Shown in pieces: positions 38,730 through 48,764 of a stretch of 64,000 bases of DNA. The position numbers were made by a program, and so were the translations under genes. The stretch covers positions 1 through 64,000 of the forward strand of contig JANQJC010000076.1 in NCBI GenBank assembly GCA_028281825.1, given 5' to 3'. This DNA is from Flavobacteriales bacterium. Lineage in GTDB: Bacteria > Bacteroidota > Bacteroidia > JANQJC01. How positions within the stretch are numbered: position 1 is the stretch's first letter; each line of letters opens with the position of its first letter. The notes below the pieces were generated by a model that saw only the letters and a program-made list of their open reading frames with translations, did no database searches and was not told the DNA's origin.

Positions 38730-39722
38730 ATGGCAATATTAAATTTTCAAAAACCAGATAAAGTAATAATGCTTCAATCTAGCGAGGTTGAAGGCCAATT
38801 CGAGTTTCGCCCTTTAGAGCCAGGTTATGGTATCACTATAGGAAATGCTTTGAGAAGGATACTTCTAAACTCGTTGGAGGGGTTTGCTATCACTTCAGTA
38901 AGGATTGAGGGCGTTGAGCATGAGTTCTCTACAATTGAAGGTGTAGTTGAAGACGTAACTGAGATTATCCTTAACCTGAAGCAAATTAGGTTTAAAAGAC
39001 AAATAGATAATCTTGAGAACGAGAAAGTGAGTGTAACTGTATCTGGTCAAGATACTTTTACTGCTGGTGATATAGGTAAGTTTTTAACTGGTTTCCAGGT
39101 TTTGAATCCAGAGTTGGTTATTTGCCACATGGAACCAAAAGTGACTTTGAAAGCTGAACTTACTATTGACAAAGGTCGTGGTTATGTTCCTGCTGAAGAG
39201 AATAAGGTAGTAAACGCACCTATCGGTACCATTGCTATGGATTCAATATTCACACCAATTAAGAATGTGAAGTATAGTATTGAGAACTATAGGGTAGAGC
39301 AAAAGACTGACTATGAAAAGTTGGTTATTGACCTGATTACTGATGGCTCAATAGTACCAAAGGACGCTTTGAAAGAAGCTGCAAAAATTCTTATCCATCA
39401 CTTTATGTTGTTCTCTGATGAGAAGATTACTTTGGATGCTGAAGTTAAATCTTCAACGGAAGAGTTTGATGAGAACTCATTGCACATGAGGCAGTTGTTG
39501 AAGACTAAATTGGTTGACATGGACTTGTCAGTTCGTGCATTGAATTGCCTTAAAGCAGCTGACGTAGAAACTTTGGGTGACCTGGTTTCTTTTAATAAGA
39601 ACGACCTTTTGAAGTTCAGGAACTTTGGTAAGAAGTCATTAACTGAGTTGGAAGACTTGGTACTTGCCAAAAACCTAACTTTCGGTATGGATGTATCTAA
39701 GTACAAGCTTGATAAAGAATAA
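38730..39722 (+). CDS. rpoA: DNA-directed RNA polymerase subunit alpha
   Basis: This 330-residue subunit initiates assembly of RNA polymerase. The N-terminal domain (about 1-235) has [20 protein letters not shown] and the dimerisation segments. The C-terminal domain (about 255-325) has the helix-hairpin-helix [19 protein letters not shown] and [13 protein letters not shown], which binds DNA upstream elements and activators. It sits between rpsD and rplQ, the normal place. Confidence 0.98.
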   Translation: MAILNFQKPDKVIMLQSSEVEGQFEFRPLEPGYGITIGNALRRILLNSLEGFAITSVRIEGVEHEFSTIEGVVEDVTEIILNLKQIRFKRQIDNLENEKVSVTVSGQDTFTAGDIGKFLTGFQVLNPELVICHMEPKVTLKAELTIDKGRGYVPAEENKVVNAPIGTIAMDSIFTPIKNVKYSIENYRVEQKTDYEKLVIDLITDGSIVPKDALKEAAKILIHHFMLFSDEKITLDAEVKSSTEEFDENSLHMRQLLKTKLVDMDLSVRALNCLKAADVETLGDLVSFNKNDLLKFRNFGKKSLTELEDLVLAKNLTFGMDVSKYKLDKE

Positions 39723-39745
39723 ATTGACTGGTAAGGAATTTAGAA

Positions 39746-40543
39746 ATGAGACACAAGAAGAAATTTAATCATTTAAGCAGAACTGCTTCTCACAGAAAAG
39801 CAATGCTTTCAAACATGGCTAGTTCGCTTATCCTTCATAAGAGGATTAATACTACCGTAGCGAAGGCTAAAGCGCTGAGAGTATATGTAGAGCCTTTGAT
39901 TACAAAATCGAAGAATGACACTACACATTCTCGCAGGACAGTATTCGCTCAACTTCAAGATAAGCAAGCGGTGACTGAACTTTTTAGAGAAGTATCTCAA
40001 AAAGTAGCAGATCGTCCGGGTGGTTATACCAGGATTATCAAGACTGGTAACAGGCTTGGTGACAATGCCGAGATGTGTATGATTGAGTTGGTTGATTATA
40101 ATGAGCTTCTATTGAACACTGAGAAGAAGAAGACAAGAAGAAGCAGAAGGGGTGGCGGTAAGAAGTCTGAAACAACGGTTGCAGCTCCAGCTGCTCCTGC
40201 TAAAGAGGTGGAAGTAAAAGAAGAAGCAACCGAAGCGACTGCTACAACTGAAGAAGTTGTGGTAGAAGAACCAGCTAAGGAGGCTGAAGCAAAGACTGAA
40301 GCCACTGCTGAAGTGAAGGAAGAAGTTGCACCAGTTGCTGAAGAAGCACCTGTTGAGGAGGTGCCCGCAGAAGAGGTAGCTGAACCAGAAGCTAAGGTTG
40401 AAGAGCCAAAGTCTGAGGCAGATGTGGAAGAAACAGCTGAGGCGAAAATCGAGGAAGCTCCTGAAGCAAAAGCAGAGGAGGCTGCTGAGGAAAAAACAGA
40501 AGACAAGAACGAAGAAGGCGAGGAAGGGAAGAAATCGGAATAA
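39746..40543 (+). CDS. rplQ: 50S ribosomal protein bL17 with long acidic C-terminal tail
   Basis: Residues 1 to about 125 are a normal bL17 ([20 protein letters not shown], then [20 protein letters not shown]), located at the base of the 50S near the tunnel exit. A basic linker [10 protein letters not shown] and a tail of about 120 residues made almost only of Ala, Glu, Lys, Val, Pro and Thr extend it to 265. The tail resembles that of bS16 at 7.3-7.8 kb. It is the last gene of the superoperon, followed by a strong terminator. Confidence 0.95.
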   Translation: MRHKKKFNHLSRTASHRKAMLSNMASSLILHKRINTTVAKAKALRVYVEPLITKSKNDTTHSRRTVFAQLQDKQAVTELFREVSQKVADRPGGYTRIIKTGNRLGDNAEMCMIELVDYNELLLNTEKKKTRRSRRGGGKKSETTVAAPAAPAKEVEVKEEATEATATTEEVVVEEPAKEAEAKTEATAEVKEEVAPVAEEAPVEEVPAEEVAEPEAKVEEPKSEADVEETAEAKIEEAPEAKAEEAAEEKTEDKNEEGEEGKKSE

Positions 40544-40567
40544 TGCCTAAATTGTGTATAAAATGTG

Positions 40568-40604
40568 AAAAGGATAGAGCTAAAAAGTTCTATCCTTTTT
40601 TTTT
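40568..40604 (+). terminator. Rho-independent terminator of the ribosomal superoperon
   Basis: AAAAGGATAGA (40568-40578) pairs with TCTATCCTTTT (40589-40599) around a 10-nt loop and runs into nine Ts (40596-40604). It lies 24 bp after the rplQ stop codon. Confidence 0.9.
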
Positions 40605-40610
40605 ATGTTG

Positions 40611-40618
40611 TAGTTTTG
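40611..40618 (+). promoter_or_regulatory. candidate carA promoter -7 box
   Basis: TAGTTTTG fits TAnnTTTG exactly, seven bases after the terminator T run and 16 bp before the carA ATG. The leader would be very short. The -33 position falls inside the terminator hairpin, where no clear TTTG is present. Confidence 0.45.
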
Positions 40619-40634
40619 CAAAAACTCTTTTATA

Positions 40635-41756
40635 ATGAAATACGCACACAAATCACCTGCTGTTTTATTGCTTGAGGACGGAACTGTTTTTTGGGGTAAG
40701 GCTGCAGGAAAAATAGGAACTGCCACTGGGGAAATTTGCTTTAATACTGGTATGACTGGATACCAGGAAATATTTACTGACCCATCGTACTACAGACAAT
40801 TGATGGTAATGGCTAGTGTGCATATTGGTAATTACGGCACCCATCCTGAGGAGGTTGAAAGTGAAGGGATGAAAATAGCAGGACTTATTTGTAAGAGTTT
40901 CTCAGCAACTTATTCCAGGGCATCGGCTGATATGTCGCTTCAAGAATATTATGAGAGGCAGAATATGGTAGCAATATCTGATGTAGATACCAGGGCTATT
41001 GTGAGGCATATTCGCTCAAAAGGAGCGATGAATGCAATCATCTCATCAGATAATACTGATATTGAATCTTTAAAAGCTGAGTTGGCTAAGGTGCCGTCAA
41101 TGGCGGGACTTGAATTGTCCTCGCAGGTAACAACAAAGGAGTCTTACTACATCGGCGATGAGAATTCTCCGTATAGAGTGGCTGTTTTGGATATTGGTGT
41201 TAAGAAAAACATTTTAAGGAGTTTGGTAGAAAGGGGGTGCTACTTGAAAGTGTTCCCTATGAACTCCACTTTGCAGGAAATGGAGAGTTTTGAGCCAAAT
41301 GGATTCATGATTTCCAATGGCCCGGGGGACCCAGCTGCGATGCCTGATACCACTAAATTAGTTACAGAAATAATCAATACGGGAACCCCAGTTTTTGGTA
41401 TTTGTTTGGGACATCAAATAATAGCTCAAAGCCAAGGTATACGAACCTATAAGATGCACCATGGGCACAGAGGTATTAATCACCCTGTGAAAAATTTGAT
41501 TACTGGAAGTAGTGAGGTCACGTCGCAAAATCACGGTTTTGGATTGGTAGAAGAAGATGTGAATGACCATGCTGATATAGAAGTTACACATATCAACTTG
41601 AATGATAATACCATTGAGGGTATCAAACTAAAAAGCAAGAAAGTGTTCTCAGTACAGCACCATCCTGAAGCTTCACCAGGGCCTCATGATGCGAGATACT
41701 TATTCGATGACTTTATTCGAAATATGAAAGAAGTGGAAGTGCTTCAAGATAGTTGA
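40635..41756 (+). CDS. carA: carbamoyl-phosphate synthase, small (glutaminase) subunit
   Basis: This 373-residue subunit releases ammonia from glutamine for carbamoyl phosphate, feeding arginine and pyrimidine synthesis. The N-terminal CPSase domain has CFNTGMTGYQEIFTDPSY. The class I glutaminase domain has nucleophile Cys257 in FGICLGHQ, with H343 and E345 in HHPEASPGP. The large subunit carB is not adjacent and must be elsewhere. The rplQ-carA-eno order is, from memory, typical of Bacteroidota. Confidence 0.97.
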   Translation: MKYAHKSPAVLLLEDGTVFWGKAAGKIGTATGEICFNTGMTGYQEIFTDPSYYRQLMVMASVHIGNYGTHPEEVESEGMKIAGLICKSFSATYSRASADMSLQEYYERQNMVAISDVDTRAIVRHIRSKGAMNAIISSDNTDIESLKAELAKVPSMAGLELSSQVTTKESYYIGDENSPYRVAVLDIGVKKNILRSLVERGCYLKVFPMNSTLQEMESFEPNGFMISNGPGDPAAMPDTTKLVTEIINTGTPVFGICLGHQIIAQSQGIRTYKMHHGHRGINHPVKNLITGSSEVTSQNHGFGLVEEDVNDHADIEVTHINLNDNTIEGIKLKSKKVFSVQHHPEASPGPHDARYLFDDFIRNMKEVEVLQDS

Positions 41757-41774
41757 TACATTTAAACCCTATAA

Positions 41775-43088
<1,314 letters not shown>

Positions 43089-43140
43089 TCACACTATCTT
43101 ATTATTTAAGTTAGTTCGCTCAAGTTAGGTTTGGAATGCC

Positions 43141-43148
43141 TAATTTTG
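43141..43148 (+). promoter_or_regulatory. possible ubiD-family gene promoter -7 box
   Basis: TAATTTTG matches TAnnTTTG exactly but lies just inside the longest open frame of the decarboxylase gene (ATG at 43136). If it is real, translation must begin at the GTG at 43175. No clear -33 element is visible. Confidence 0.35.
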
Positions 43149-43174
43149 AGGCAATTTCCTATTACATATATTTG

Positions 43175-45016
43175 GTGGCTTATAAGAGTTTAAAAGATTG
43201 TATTACTGACCTTGAACATAAAGGCCTTTTAGTAAGGGTTAAAGAAGAAGTTGACCCTTATTTGGAAATGGCAGCAATACACCTTCGTGTTTTTGAGAGC
43301 GGTGGGCCAGCTATTTTTTACGAGAATGTAAAAGGGAGTAAGTTCCCTGCTGTATCTAATCTCTTTGGGACACTAGAGCGCAGTAAGTTTATTTTTAGGG
43401 ATACACTAGAAAAGGTACAAAAAATGGTGCTGTTGAAAGGAGACCCCATGCAAGTACTGAAAAGCCCATTAAGTTATCTGGACATGCCTTTTGCAGGTTT
43501 AAAAGCTTTGCCTAGAAAAGTGTCTGTTGGCCCAATCACGTTTGGTGAGGTGAGCATAGGTGATATACCTCAGATACAAAGCTGGCCAATGGATGGTGGT
43601 GCTTTTGTGACTTTACCGCAAGTTTATACCGAAGACCCAGATAAACCAGGGGTAATGGGTTCTAACATAGGTATGTACCGCATTCAGTTGAGTGGGAACG
43701 ATTATATAAAGGATGAAGAGATAGGCCTTCATTACCAATTGCACCGTGGTATTGGAGTGCACCAAACAAAGTACAATGCACTAGGTCAACCTATGAAGGT
43801 GAGTATATTTGTTGGTGGCCCGCCTGCACATTCGGTGGCAGCTGTGATGCCATTGCCTGAAGGATTGTCTGAAGTAGTGTTTGCGGGTGCTTTGGGTGGA
43901 AGGCGTTTCAGATATACCATTAAGGATGGATACGTATTATCTGCCGATGCTGATTTTGTGATATGTGGGGAAGTGTATCCGGGAGAGAATAAGCCTGAAG
44001 GACCATTTGGCGACCATTTAGGCTATTACAGTCTAAAACATGACTTTCCTTTGATGAAGGTGCATAAGGTGTTTCATAGGAAGGGAGCCATTTGGCCATT
44101 TACAGTGGTAGGACGCCCACCGCAAGAGGATACCAGTTTTGGTGCTTTGATACATGAAATTACGGGACCCATAATACCTAATGAGATACCAGGCTTGCAT
44201 GAGGTGCATGCTGTAGATGCGGCAGGAGTGCATCCATTGTTGTTGGCAATAGGCTCAGAGCGATATACTCCATATTATAATGAGAGAAGGCCACAAGAGA
44301 TACTCACTATAGCTAATCATATTCTGGGTTTCAATCAGATGTCTTTGGCTAAGTACCTGTTTATCATAGCCAGGGAAGATAATCCAACTATCAAGACACA
44401 TGAGGAAGAGGCATATCTGAAGCATGTATTAGAAAGAGTTGATTGGACTAGAGACTTACACTTTCAGACCAAAACTACGATTGATACCCTCGATTATAGC
44501 GGTACAGGATTGAATAGTGGTTCAAAAGTGGTTATTGCCGCCGCCGGGGAGAAGAAAAGGGAGTTAAGTGTGAGGCTACTCAGTGACTTTGACTTGCCTG
44601 AAGAATACCCACTAGTTAAGGTGGTAATGCCGGGTGTATTGGCTATCTCAGGGCCTAAATACGATAACGAAACCACAGAAACGGAAAGAATAGAGAAACT
44701 AGCAGACTACCTGAAGAATAAGTGGACGACTCAATTAGAAGGCTTTCCTTTGATAGTGATAGCAGATGATAGTGAGTTTGTTGCGGAGAGACTAGGCAAT
44801 TTTCTTTGGGTGACTTTTACCCGTAGTAATCCATCACATGATGTATATGGTGTGGACAGCTTTGTGGAGCATAAGCACTGGGGATGCAGAGGGTCTCTCA
44901 TAATTGATGCACGTATCAAGCCACATCATGCCCCACCATTAATTAAGGATGCAGAGGTTGAGAAGAAGGTAGACAAGCTAGGAATAAAGGGAGCATCATT
45001 ATATGGAATAATATAA
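43175..45016 (+). CDS. UbiD family decarboxylase (possibly menaquinone pathway)
   Basis: With the GTG at 43175 as start the protein is 613 residues and begins AYKSLKDCITDLEHKGLLVR, the usual UbiD-family opening. An ATG at 43136 would add 13 residues without family resemblance. UbiD enzymes use prenylated FMN made by UbiX to decarboxylate aromatic acids. The prFMN/Mn-binding regions show as GSNIGMYRIQLSGND, HRGIGVHQTKYNA, EVYPGENKPEGPFGDHLGYY and the HEVHAVDAAGVHPL segment. Bacteroidota lack ubiquinone, so a menaquinone (futalosine pathway) substrate is likely but inferred. UbiX is not in the window. Confidence 0.88.
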   Translation: MAYKSLKDCITDLEHKGLLVRVKEEVDPYLEMAAIHLRVFESGGPAIFYENVKGSKFPAVSNLFGTLERSKFIFRDTLEKVQKMVLLKGDPMQVLKSPLSYLDMPFAGLKALPRKVSVGPITFGEVSIGDIPQIQSWPMDGGAFVTLPQVYTEDPDKPGVMGSNIGMYRIQLSGNDYIKDEEIGLHYQLHRGIGVHQTKYNALGQPMKVSIFVGGPPAHSVAAVMPLPEGLSEVVFAGALGGRRFRYTIKDGYVLSADADFVICGEVYPGENKPEGPFGDHLGYYSLKHDFPLMKVHKVFHRKGAIWPFTVVGRPPQEDTSFGALIHEITGPIIPNEIPGLHEVHAVDAAGVHPLLLAIGSERYTPYYNERRPQEILTIANHILGFNQMSLAKYLFIIAREDNPTIKTHEEEAYLKHVLERVDWTRDLHFQTKTTIDTLDYSGTGLNSGSKVVIAAAGEKKRELSVRLLSDFDLPEEYPLVKVVMPGVLAISGPKYDNETTETERIEKLADYLKNKWTTQLEGFPLIVIADDSEFVAERLGNFLWVTFTRSNPSHDVYGVDSFVEHKHWGCRGSLIIDARIKPHHAPPLIKDAEVEKKVDKLGIKGASLYGII

Positions 45017-45039
45017 TTGGGGTATTAATTTCTGTGGAT

Positions 45040-45073
45040 TTTGGGGCTTTTTAGAGATAACTTTTTAGATTTG
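45040..45073 (+). promoter_or_regulatory. candidate promoter of the MORN-repeat gene
   Basis: TTTG (45040-45043), a 22-bp spacer and TAGATTTG (45066-45073) approximate the consensus, with a slightly long spacer. The position argues that translation starts at 45107 or 45116 and not at the upstream TTG at 45041. Confidence 0.5.
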
Positions 45074-45106
45074 GATTCGTATTACGGTCTGAACTTCATA
45101 AACACT

Positions 45107-45556
45107 ATGTTTCAAATGAGAAAAATTATTGGCTTTATCGTTTTTTTATGTGTGGTAGCTGCAAATCAGGTGTCTGCACAATGTATATCAGGAAATTGCT
45201 ATGAAGGCAGGGGAACCTTTAGGTTTGAGAATGGAGATGAATATGATGGACTGTGGTTGAATGGGCAGCCTGATGGTCAGGGAAAATACACTTGGAAGAA
45301 TGGTGATTTTTATCGTGGAAACTGGATAGCAGGAAAAATGGATGGTCGTGGGTTTTATAAATATGCTAATGGCGATAAGTATACTGGAGAGTTTAGAGAT
45401 AATAAAATGGATGGCCGTGGACATTTCTACTGGGATAACCCGGGTGATGTAATGAATAATGCCAAGTATGAAGGATATTGGCAAGATGGCAAACCAATGC
45501 AAATAGAAGTGCAACCTACTGGTGAACCAATGGACTCTAATCAAAAGAAGAGATAA
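45107..45556 (+). CDS. secreted MORN-repeat protein
   Basis: This protein of 149 residues has a signal peptide of about 27 residues (MRKIIGFIVFLCVV, then VSA cleavage before QC). Four MORN repeats follow, for example ENGDEYDGLWLNGQPDGQG and NGDKYTGEFRDNKMDGRG. A short polar tail ends the protein. MORN repeats form extended beta-hairpin sheets and often bind lipid or protein, but no function is known for this one. The start is at 45107 or at the ATG at 45116. A strong terminator follows. Confidence 0.85.
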   Translation: MFQMRKIIGFIVFLCVVAANQVSAQCISGNCYEGRGTFRFENGDEYDGLWLNGQPDGQGKYTWKNGDFYRGNWIAGKMDGRGFYKYANGDKYTGEFRDNKMDGRGHFYWDNPGDVMNNAKYEGYWQDGKPMQIEVQPTGEPMDSNQKKR

Positions 45557-45573
45557 GAAAACATATTACTGTT

Positions 45574-45600
45574 AAAAGGCCGCAATTTGCGGCCTTTTTT
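45574..45600 (+). terminator. Rho-independent terminator after the MORN-repeat gene
   Basis: AAAAGGCCGC pairs with GCGGCCTTTT around AATTT and continues to six Ts (45595-45600). It lies 17 bp after the stop codon. Confidence 0.9.
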
Positions 45601-45856
45601 GATTCTATCCATTGGGTTATTTAGCCTAAAAAATATGAATTAAGGTTCGTGAAATAGGTATTTCTCGCAAGAAATCGATAAAACCTTGTTTAAAATTCGT
45701 CGAAGAAAAACGGCGCTTCATTGTCAGCCAATAAAGATTTGACGAAAACGGTGTGTCGTTTACCGATAAAAAACAACCGAACGAATAAAGGCCTCGTTAC
45801 ACAAGACCAAGAAACATAATGAATTAAAAAAGAATTTTATTAAAACAATATCAATC
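45601..45856. other. 256-bp leader or intergenic region before the repeat protein gene
   Basis: No gene was found. It holds two overlapping inverted repeats, GAAATAGGTATTTC (45651-45664) and TTTCTCGCAAGAAA (about 45661-45674), then an AT-rich stretch with ACGA/TCGT-type partial dyads near 45730-45760. No exact TAnnTTTG box was seen. It could hold an untranslated leader with structure. Confidence 0.4.
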
Positions 45857-48688
45857 ATGAAAACTTTTACAAGAGGATTAGGATTGTTTCTATTAGTAGC
45901 AGGTTCGTTCAGTGTATATTCACAGAATATAGCCATTAATGATAATGGAACCGAAGCTAATGCAAAAGCGATTTTGGATATGACAGCTTCAGACAAAGGT
46001 GTTCTTATCCCACGCGTTGTGCTAAACAGTACTACCGACCCAATTAGCGGAACCAAGCCTGAAGGCTTAATGGTATTTAATAATGGAGGTAGTTTTGGTA
46101 GCAATGGCTTTTACTATTGGAATGGAAGTACCTGGTACCCAGTGCAAGGCCAGTCGCTGCCATCTGGAACAAGTGCACAGACTTTGAGGCACAACGGTAC
46201 AAGTTGGGTGGCTTCATCTAACGTATCTAACGATGGCTCAAATCTTGGTATAGGAACATCGGCACCAAAGGCAGTTTTGAATGTGTATGAAGGAAGTGAG
46301 TCAACAACTCAAACTGACTTTACACAGTCTTTGGACAATGCAGGTATATTGATTACTTCAGATTATACCAATGGTGCTTATACGCCTGGTATTTTCTGGT
46401 CGACTACTAATGATAGTCCCACAAAGCCTAAGGCTGGTATCTATCTGCAAGAGGCAGCAGCTGGTAGTAAGATGATATTTGGTACATCAACATTGTATTC
46501 TACAGGTATTACTAACGATGCAATGGTTATTGATGACCTTGGTTATATCGGTATCGGAACATCAACTCCAGCTACACAATTGCATACTACTGGTACAGTG
46601 AGATTTGAGAACCTAGCTGGTGGTGGTGATAGGTTTATCACGGCTGATAACTCAGGTAATATATCTTCAGTACCTATGGGGTCATCTGGTGAGATAATGA
46701 TGGCGAACGGTACTAGTGTACCTTTGAGTTCAAGTGCCATTGAGAACCAAACGGGTTCTAATCAGTCTGGTGGTTTCAGGATTAATGGTAATGGTATATT
46801 TAATGGTGGTAGAGTGGGTATTGGAACAACCAACCCAACTTATGACCTTGACGTAGCTGGTACAGCTGGTTTTGACCAATACATTTATCACAATGGTGAT
46901 GCTAATACATACATACGATTAGAGAATGATGAAATCCGTTTCTATGCTGGTGGCCGAGATTTTATGAGATTGGATGAGGGTAGTAATGATATATTAGTGG
47001 TAAATGAAAGTAATGCCGACCTTGACTTTAAGGTAAAAGGTGATAGTGATACAAGACTTTTTGTAGTGGAGGGTGGTAGCAATAGAGTAGGTATTGGAAC
47101 AGATAGCCCAGGGACAAAACTTTCAAATACTTCTACAGTAGAGTCTGATGGTTCAGAATCTGTAAGTACATCTGGATTTAGTTGGAGAATAGATGAGGAT
47201 AATAAGTACGCTGCATCGATTACTAATGAATCTTCAGCAAGTTCAGGGAATGGCCTACTTATTGAAGCAGGTAACAATGGAGGGAATAACGGTATCATAC
47301 TTAATTGTGTATCTAGCAATAGTTCAAAGTTTGCAGTATATGATGAAGGTTTGGTTAAGATATCAGATTTGGCTGGCAGTGGCACGAGAATGGTAGTTGC
47401 TGACAACAACGGTAATCTAAGCACGCAGTCTATACCTGGTGGAGGCAGCAGTGAGTGGGATGATAACGGTAGCCATATTTATAATGGCAACAGTGGTAAT
47501 GTGGGTATCGGCACTTCTTCACCATCATATAAGCTTGATGTGAATGGCGATGCAGGTTTTAATCGCTATATCTTCCATAACGGTGATGGAAACACTTACT
47601 TTCAACTAGAGAATGATGAGTTGCGCTTTTATGCAGGTGGCCATGACTTCATGAGAATGGTAGAGGGTAGTAACGACCTGCTTGTAATCAATGAGAGCAA
47701 TACTGACATGGTATTTAAGATGGAAGGTGATAATTCCAGTGACTTGTTCTATGTGGACGGTGGTAGTGAAAGAGTGGGTATTGGTACAAGCTCACCAAGT
47801 AAAAAGCTGCATGTGGATGGTGATATGAGAGTGAGTGACCTAGCAGGTAGTGGAACAAGAATGGTAGTTGTTGACTCTGATGGAGACTTTAGCACGCAAT
47901 CAATACCTGGTGGTGGCGGCAGCAGTGAGTGGGACTCAAACGGTAGCCATATCTACAATGGTAATAGCGGTAACGTAGGCATTGGTACCTCAAGCCCTAG
48001 TTATGAGTTAGATGTGGACGGTGACATAGGTATTAATGGATATATATATCATAACAGTGATGCTAACACATACTTCCAGATGATGACTGATGAGTTACGT
48101 TTCTATGCCGGTGGCCTTGAATTTATGAGGATGGACGAAGGTAGCCAAGATTGGTTTGTAATCAATGAAAACAACCATAACCTTAATTTCAAGATGGAAG
48201 GTTCGAGCGATACCAGGTTATTTATGGTAGAGAGTAGCACTAACAGGGTAGGTATAGGTACAGATGACCCTTCAGCTAAGCTGCATGTAGATGGTAGTGT
48301 GAGAATGGAAGACCTAGGTGGAAGTGGAACCAGAATGGTAGTAACTGACAACAATGGTAACTTGAGTACGCAAGCTATCCCTGGTGGTGGTGGCGGTGGC
48401 GGTAGTACCGTTACTTATAACATGAGCGGGGACGTAAACAACTACAATGTATCAGGAGTTTCTGTTTTAATGATTGATCCAGGTTCAAGTGATAGAGACA
48501 TTGACGGGCTTACTGGTGGTGTGGCAGGACAGATAATTTATCTGATGAACATTGACAATAACAAAAAAGTAACTTTTGAAAAAGAAACTGGCTCACAACA
48601 GTTTAGGGAGAAGTTGGATTTAGATAAAAAGGAAGGTGCTATTATTATGTACAATGGTTCTCATTGGTATATTCTATCTGAAAACTAG
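45857..48688 (+). CDS. secreted repeat protein with GIGTxxP motifs, tail-fibre-like
   Basis: This 943-residue protein has a signal peptide (ending VYSQ at about 24). Its opening (NIAINDNGTEANAKAILDM, then DKGVLIPRV) is common in Bacteroidota secreted repeat proteins. Repeated elements have the form VGIGTSSPSYKLDV-G, a FYAGG-FMRM-EGS block and DTRLF-VEGGSNRVGIGT, with linkers DLAGSGTRMVV and SIPGGG. These resemble trimeric phage tail-fibre and beta-helix stalks. No T9SS sorting domain is seen at the C terminus, which ends IIMYNGSHWYILSEN. The function is probably structural or adhesive, by inference only. Confidence 0.75.
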   Translation: MKTFTRGLGLFLLVAGSFSVYSQNIAINDNGTEANAKAILDMTASDKGVLIPRVVLNSTTDPISGTKPEGLMVFNNGGSFGSNGFYYWNGSTWYPVQGQSLPSGTSAQTLRHNGTSWVASSNVSNDGSNLGIGTSAPKAVLNVYEGSESTTQTDFTQSLDNAGILITSDYTNGAYTPGIFWSTTNDSPTKPKAGIYLQEAAAGSKMIFGTSTLYSTGITNDAMVIDDLGYIGIGTSTPATQLHTTGTVRFENLAGGGDRFITADNSGNISSVPMGSSGEIMMANGTSVPLSSSAIENQTGSNQSGGFRINGNGIFNGGRVGIGTTNPTYDLDVAGTAGFDQYIYHNGDANTYIRLENDEIRFYAGGRDFMRLDEGSNDILVVNESNADLDFKVKGDSDTRLFVVEGGSNRVGIGTDSPGTKLSNTSTVESDGSESVSTSGFSWRIDEDNKYAASITNESSASSGNGLLIEAGNNGGNNGIILNCVSSNSSKFAVYDEGLVKISDLAGSGTRMVVADNNGNLSTQSIPGGGSSEWDDNGSHIYNGNSGNVGIGTSSPSYKLDVNGDAGFNRYIFHNGDGNTYFQLENDELRFYAGGHDFMRMVEGSNDLLVINESNTDMVFKMEGDNSSDLFYVDGGSERVGIGTSSPSKKLHVDGDMRVSDLAGSGTRMVVVDSDGDFSTQSIPGGGGSSEWDSNGSHIYNGNSGNVGIGTSSPSYELDVDGDIGINGYIYHNSDANTYFQMMTDELRFYAGGLEFMRMDEGSQDWFVINENNHNLNFKMEGSSDTRLFMVESSTNRVGIGTDDPSAKLHVDGSVRMEDLGGSGTRMVVTDNNGNLSTQAIPGGGGGGGSTVTYNMSGDVNNYNVSGVSVLMIDPGSSDRDIDGLTGGVAGQIIYLMNIDNNKKVTFEKETGSQQFREKLDLDKKEGAIIMYNGSHWYILSEN
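46811..48390 (+). repeat. three long internal repeats in the secreted repeat protein
   Basis: Units begin near 46811, 47501 and 47975 and share the order GIGT..P..LDV-G, H-GD-NTY, LRFYAGG-FMRM-EGS, then a second VGIGT..P with LHVDG. A linker with SEWD-NGSHIYNGNSGNVG precedes units 2 and 3. Identity at the DNA level is high in places. Confidence 0.8.
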
Positions 48689-48719
48689 TAGTTTTATTAT
48701 AGTAATTGTTTTAATAAGC

Positions 48720-48749
48720 AAAAAAGGCGACCAATTGGTCGCCTTTTTT
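48720..48749. terminator. bidirectional terminator, perfect palindrome
   Basis: A perfect 30-bp palindrome, six As, then GGCGACCAATTGGTCGCC, then six Ts, lies between two convergent genes. It gives a 15-bp self-complementary stem with a T tail on either strand, so it should terminate both transcripts. Confidence 0.92.
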
Positions 48750-48764
48750 GCTGGTATTTGTTGG

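Noticed and set aside
40096-40506. Ser/Ala/Thr-rich minus-strand open frame over the bL17 tail
   Set aside because: Same cause as in bS16: low-complexity codons read in reverse.
45857-48688. Phage-tail-like repeat gene considered as part of a prophage
   Set aside because: It has a signal peptide, and no other phage genes, integrase or attachment sites are nearby.
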